A stretch of 8,150 bases of DNA from Cocleimonas sp. (lineage in GTDB: Bacteria; Pseudomonadota; Gammaproteobacteria; Thiotrichales; Thiotrichaceae). The DNA lies in NCBI GenBank assembly GCA_023145485.1, contig JAGLDT010000234.1, positions 1 to 8,150 of the forward strand, written 5' to 3'. Below are positions 5,101 through 8,150 of the stretch, one piece after another. The notes under the pieces were generated by a model. It was not told the DNA's origin, did no database searches, and saw only the letters and a list, made by a program, of their open reading frames with translations. Position 1 is the stretch's first letter. Each line of letters opens with the position of its first letter. The position numbers and the translations under genes were made by a program.

Positions 5101-8082
5101 GGACACTGTACGGGTAAAACAGTTTATGTTGACTGGCCAGGGTGGGCAGGTCGTGCACAGGAAGAAGACAGTGGTTCAGCTAGCCGACTCAATATTTTTG
5201 TGGACAAGCCTGCCTATGTTGTTGGTGAAACAGCAACCATTAAATTACCTAAGACCACCAGTGGACGTGCTTTACTAAGCGTTGAAACAGGAAGTCGTAT
5301 TCTTAAGCAAGAGTGGATTGAATTTTCAGGTGAACGCAGTAAATTTGAATTACCTATTACGGCCGAAATGTCGCCTAATGCTTATATTCATATTACCTTA
5401 TTGCAACCGCATGAAAGCAAAGACAATGATCGTCCCTTACGACTTTACGGCATTATTCCGATAGAAGTAGCAGACCCTAAAACCTATTTAACGCCAATCT
5501 TAGAAGCAGCAGAAGAATGGAAGCCAAAATCAACACAGACGGTTAAAGTCAGCGAAGAAAATGGTAAAGCAATGAGCTATACCCTTGCTATCGTTGATGA
5601 AGGATTGCTCGGATTGACAAGCTTTAAAACCCCTAATTTGCATCGTCATTTCTATCGTAAAGAAGCTTTAGGGATTAAAACGTGGGATTTATACGATCAA
5701 GTCATTGGTGCTTATAGTGGCAATCTCAATAAAATGATTGCCCTTGGCGGGAGTGATGGTCTAGAGATCGATAATGATAGCGATAAAAAACGTCGCTTCC
5801 CACCCATTGTCAAAGTACTAGGGCCATTTCACTTAGAGGCAGGCAAGCAGGCAGAGCATGAGGTTACCTTGCCTCCTTATATTGGTGCAGTGCGTGTGAT
5901 GTTGGTTGCTGCTGAAAAAGGCGCTTACGGTAAAGCCAATCAATCTATCTTTGTGCGTCAACCTTTGATTATGCAAGCCACTATGCCCCGTGTCTTAGGC
6001 CCCAATGAAGAGGTGACAGTCCCTATTGCCTTATTTGTTACCAAAGAAGGCATCAAAGAGGTTAAGTTAGAGATTATTACGGATGATTTCTTTAAAGTCA
6101 TTGGTAATAAAACATCGACGATTCATTTTGATAAATTAGGCGAAAAGCTGGGTATGCTCCGCCTAAAAACGAATAATAAATCGGGCAAAGCGCATCTCAA
6201 ATTTATTGCCAGCAGTGGTGAACATAAAACAAGTGCCGAAATTTATATTGATATTCGCCAAGCAAATCAGCCAACCAGTCGCGTTACAACCACTGTTATA
6301 GAGCCTGGCAAGCGTTGGACACAACAGATTACCCCCCATGGTATTGAGGGAAGTAATCAAACCACATTAGAATTATCCTCTGTACCCTCCTTGAATATGG
6401 GCAAGCACCTTGATTATCTTGTGCGTTATCCGCACGGTTGTCTGGAACAAACAACATCTTCTGTCTTTCCTCAACTTTACCTCTCAGAAGTAATGGAATT
6501 AAGTGAAGAGAAGCAAAAGAAAGTTGAGCATCATATCAAAAAAGCAATTGATCGCTTAGCTGGTTTCCAATTGGCAACGGGTGACTTTAGTTACTGGCCA
6601 AATGGCAATGACAGTAATGAGTGGGCAAGTCTTTATGCAGGGCATTTTTTAGTTGAAGCACAAAAGTTAGGCTATCTGCTTCCCGCTGAATTGCTAACGA
6701 ACTGGCTTACCTATCAAGCCAATGCCTCACAGCGCTGGTTAGCAGGTAGCAATACCTATTCGCAAACACAGGCTTATCGCCTCAATGTGCTCGCATTAGC
6801 AGGGAAACCTCAAATGGGCGCGATGAATCGCCTCCGTGAATCAGGAAAAATGAGCCAAAAAGCACGTTGGATGCTGGCATCTGCTTATCAAATAGCAGGT
6901 CAACCTGAAGCCGCCAATAGCTTAACCAAAGGACTCGTTGTCGATAGCAATCAAAAGATCATGAGCACACCTGAAACCTTTAGCTCAAAACTAGGCGATC
7001 TCGGTTTGCAGTTATCCAGTCTGATTGCCTTAGATAAAAAACAGGAAGCAAATCAATTTGTAGAAAAAATTGCAGTCGAGCTAAAGCGTGACGGTTTTCA
7101 AAGTACACAAGGCATTGCATGGGCATTAATGGCAGTATCACGCTACCTAGCAGGTGATACCAGTCATTTTAGTGCCAAGTATTCATTGGATGGTCAAGCG
7201 ACTAACGAGATTAATAGTAAGACCCCTTTCTCACAGCAAGCACTTAATCAGTTAACCAAAAAGGGAGCGACGTTAGAAGTACAAAATACCAGTGGTAGCA
7301 AATTATTTGCTAGTGTCATTTCTCACGGATTACCTAATGCAGGTCATGAGAAATCAATCTCTAAAGGTTTAAAACTTAATGTCACTTACACCAATATTGC
7401 AGACTCAAGCGCGCTTGATTTAAAAAGTAGCCCTGAAGTCATTCAAGGTAGTGATATTGCCGTGACAGTTGATATCAGTAATACCTCCAATGCAAACGTT
7501 GACAATATAGCACTGACATTGCCAGTAGCAGCAGGATGGGAAATTCACAACGCTAATTACGGCTTAAAAAGTGACAAAGATAAGAACCATCTGATTATCA
7601 ATCAATTTGACTATCAAGACGTTAGAGATGACCGTATCTACGCCTATTTTGGACTGGCTGCTAATGAAAGAAAAACCTTCCGCATCCTAATCAATGCCTC
7701 CTACTCAGGACGCTACTACCTTCCTGCCATTAGTGCTGAAGCTATGTATGATGGCAAAATGCAAGCACGTGAAAAAGGCAAATGGATCAATATTATTAAA
7801 GCCAAGCCTAAGGCAAAAGTGGATAAAGACAAGGAAGAAAATAAGCCAGCTAAAGAGGAAAAGAAAGAACGCATCGTACAGGTGAAAAAAGCATGGCTCT
7901 ATGACTCACCTAAAGCCGATGATGTAACTAAACTCTACCTGATTGAAAATGATAAATTCACCATTTTAAAACAAAAAACAGTAGAAGGCGTTAACTGGTG
8001 TTTTATCCGTTTTATTGGCGTAAAAATTGTTGAGAAATGGATTAAAATGAGCGATACCAAAGCTGTCGAGATTAGTGAATAG
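2116..8082 (+). CDS. Bacterial alpha-2-macroglobulin lipoprotein with thioester and extra C-terminal SH3b-like domain
   Basis: This 1988-residue lipoprotein resembles E. coli YfhM (ECAM), which traps proteases in the periplasm: bait cleavage triggers covalent capture by a thioester. The lipobox LVAC is at 20-23, with C23 the lipidated residue, followed by a Ser/Thr-rich linker to about 69. An Ig-like (Big_5-type) domain spans about 69-170 and more beta domains follow. An MG1-like domain starts near LRFVG at 376. RGVWRPGDD at 666-674 is the MG2 signature. IVDEGLLGLT at 1159-1168 and WDLYDQ at 1190-1195 mark the A2M core. The thioester GCLEQ is intact (C1442 to Q1445) and opens the helical thioester domain, to about 1720. 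RDDR at 1837-1840 lies in the last macroglobulin domain, which ends near 1894. A Lys/Glu-rich linker (1895-1919) and an SH3b-like domain (about 1920-1984) follow, neither present in YfhM. At 1988 against about 1653 residues it is clearly longer than YfhM. C991/C998 and C486/C538 may form disulfides. CAGGGA (2102-2107) is a well-spaced ribosome-binding site for the ATG. No frameshift is seen. Confidence 0.95.
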   Translation: MLDLSRYFTTLLFSVLLLSLVACNKEKVSVEKQDAANSSETKTTTNTTSESTIAASSEGASIDKDKTQFNWFKLSGWHTQGAISRNSSVRIVFNREIIDDDQVGKDASRVMKVSPSITGKPIFESKTEIVWLPSKTLTPATEYKVSIKASGLKDVPVSAQDYQFSFRVVPMEYEIKTDALSIPASSSKDKIKTMTLSGELLVSDRVSPDNVRKVLSATYQGKGVKIEWQHSNNGKQHRFFLKNLKRESFATDVKLSWNGDALGIKSQGSKEITLPSLKDFKIIDLRVMYAAGDNPFVQINFSDELESSQNLNGLIQLKDKKYKVRAEGNIIKLYPTENLSGSHKLTINKGLKGVAGGVLSNTTTKEIIFDTQKPQLRFVGSGSILPDSTTLEVPFEAVGIDGIKVSAFQVYPNKMGQFLQVNSFSGEEEMGRVGRFLWQKNIPLSSANPNKWNRYSFDVTELMKGHQGGLIRLDLEIKRRHSTYACDNKTKAAETRETLIKNTEDQDVEQPSAWDGMSDYAEETNAYDYDWEYRNDPCTDSYFQYNSEKTKTTHNFIISNIGLLAKQDGHEKIHIITTDLKTSKPLAGVQLEIRNYQGKILTKGKSDSQGFATLPISSTPFLLKATKGTDTNYLKLNASTALSVSQFNTGGTKTVNGIKGMVYAERGVWRPGDDIYLTFVLEDKDNKIPDTHPVTMKLTDPRGRVVKTQTSSDAVGGFYTFKFKTQEKAETGKWLATAFLGGSRFSKSLMIETIRPNRLKVELDFGTDVLHGYRSLPLGTLTSQWLHGATAENLKADISVRFKAKKTIFDSHTDFNFDDPVRRLDSIDEQLLKGRLDSTGKLRFTKFLSPDEKAAGKLRAIFTNRVFEQSGAFSINRTAMDYHPYKEYVGLKLPKGDQARNMLLTDKKHTINIASINADGKPVSMKQVQMTLYKIGWKWWWDKSWESLAEYDDSKHHSKLSQSTISTTNGTGSWQFEIKYPEWGRYLVRACDLEGGHCTGKTVYVDWPGWAGRAQEEDSGSASRLNIFVDKPAYVVGETATIKLPKTTSGRALLSVETGSRILKQEWIEFSGERSKFELPITAEMSPNAYIHITLLQPHESKDNDRPLRLYGIIPIEVADPKTYLTPILEAAEEWKPKSTQTVKVSEENGKAMSYTLAIVDEGLLGLTSFKTPNLHRHFYRKEALGIKTWDLYDQVIGAYSGNLNKMIALGGSDGLEIDNDSDKKRRFPPIVKVLGPFHLEAGKQAEHEVTLPPYIGAVRVMLVAAEKGAYGKANQSIFVRQPLIMQATMPRVLGPNEEVTVPIALFVTKEGIKEVKLEIITDDFFKVIGNKTSTIHFDKLGEKLGMLRLKTNNKSGKAHLKFIASSGEHKTSAEIYIDIRQANQPTSRVTTTVIEPGKRWTQQITPHGIEGSNQTTLELSSVPSLNMGKHLDYLVRYPHGCLEQTTSSVFPQLYLSEVMELSEEKQKKVEHHIKKAIDRLAGFQLATGDFSYWPNGNDSNEWASLYAGHFLVEAQKLGYLLPAELLTNWLTYQANASQRWLAGSNTYSQTQAYRLNVLALAGKPQMGAMNRLRESGKMSQKARWMLASAYQIAGQPEAANSLTKGLVVDSNQKIMSTPETFSSKLGDLGLQLSSLIALDKKQEANQFVEKIAVELKRDGFQSTQGIAWALMAVSRYLAGDTSHFSAKYSLDGQATNEINSKTPFSQQALNQLTKKGATLEVQNTSGSKLFASVISHGLPNAGHEKSISKGLKLNVTYTNIADSSALDLKSSPEVIQGSDIAVTVDISNTSNANVDNIALTLPVAAGWEIHNANYGLKSDKDKNHLIINQFDYQDVRDDRIYAYFGLAANERKTFRILINASYSGRYYLPAISAEAMYDGKMQAREKGKWINIIKAKPKAKVDKDKEENKPAKEEKKERIVQVKKAWLYDSPKADDVTKLYLIENDKFTILKQKTVEGVNWCFIRFIGVKIVEKWIKMSDTKAVEISE

Positions 8083-8085
8083 TGA

Positions 8086-8126
8086 GTTATTTGGCCTTTT
8101 TCAAAACAAAAAAAAGGCCAAATAAC
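8086..8126 (+). terminator. 16-bp stem-loop after the macroglobulin gene, possible terminator
   Basis: GTTATTTGGCCTTTTT (8086-8101) and AAAAAGGCCAAATAAC (8111-8126) are perfect complements with a 9-base A-rich loop, starting 4 bases after the stop codon. The position strongly suggests the end of the transcription unit. The layout is atypical: the T run is inside the left arm, and the bases after the right arm (GGCATCC) are not T-rich on this strand. The A run on the right arm reads as T on the opposite strand, giving the same arrangement there. It may be a non-canonical terminator or an mRNA 3'-end stabilising hairpin. The last 24 bases of the window hold nothing recognisable. Confidence 0.5.
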
Positions 8127-8150
8127 GGCATCCTTCATTTCTCAGTTAAC

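Overview
The window reads as chromosomal DNA from an AT-rich Gram-negative bacterium, most likely a gammaproteobacterium. That rests on a proteobacterial-style cobalamin gene, a lipoprotein of the bacterial alpha-2-macroglobulin family with a clear lipobox, and a 3D-domain protein of a type I associate from memory with gammaproteobacteria. Genus cannot be assigned from the sequence alone. All recognised genes lie on the + strand. There are no tRNA, rRNA, CRISPR or insertion-sequence signatures.

Layout: (1) 1-174, the 3' end of a protein gene that enters from the left and is not recognised. (2) 214-1212, cobD (cobC in Pseudomonas naming), threonine-phosphate decarboxylase, which makes the aminopropanol-phosphate arm of adenosylcobalamin. 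(3) 1213-1378, an AT-rich gap with a 33-bp near-perfect palindrome just after cobD and a small hairpin just ahead of the next gene. (4) 1379-1933, an exported, extremely basic protein with a C-terminal 3D (double-psi beta-barrel) domain. (5) 1934-2115, an intergenic region with weak promoter-like elements and a dyad. (6) 2116-8082, a very large lipoprotein of 1988 residues, a bacterial alpha-2-macroglobulin with an intact CLEQ thioester and an extra Lys-rich linker plus SH3b-like domain at its C terminus. (7) 8086-8126, a 16-bp perfect stem-loop closing the transcription unit.

How the genes work together: cobD is metabolically separate from what follows. The 3D-domain protein and the macroglobulin are both envelope proteins facing the periplasm. 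The macroglobulin is expected to trap attacking proteases by a bait-and-thioester mechanism. Its unusual SH3b-like tail and the basic 3D-domain neighbour both suggest, by inference only, a link to the cell wall. The partner usually seen with this macroglobulin type, the peptidoglycan synthase PbpC, is not present in the window.

No clear new multi-gene system is visible. The most unusual items are the macroglobulin's C-terminal extension, its pairing with a basic 3D-domain protein in place of pbpC, and the palindromes in the non-coding gaps.
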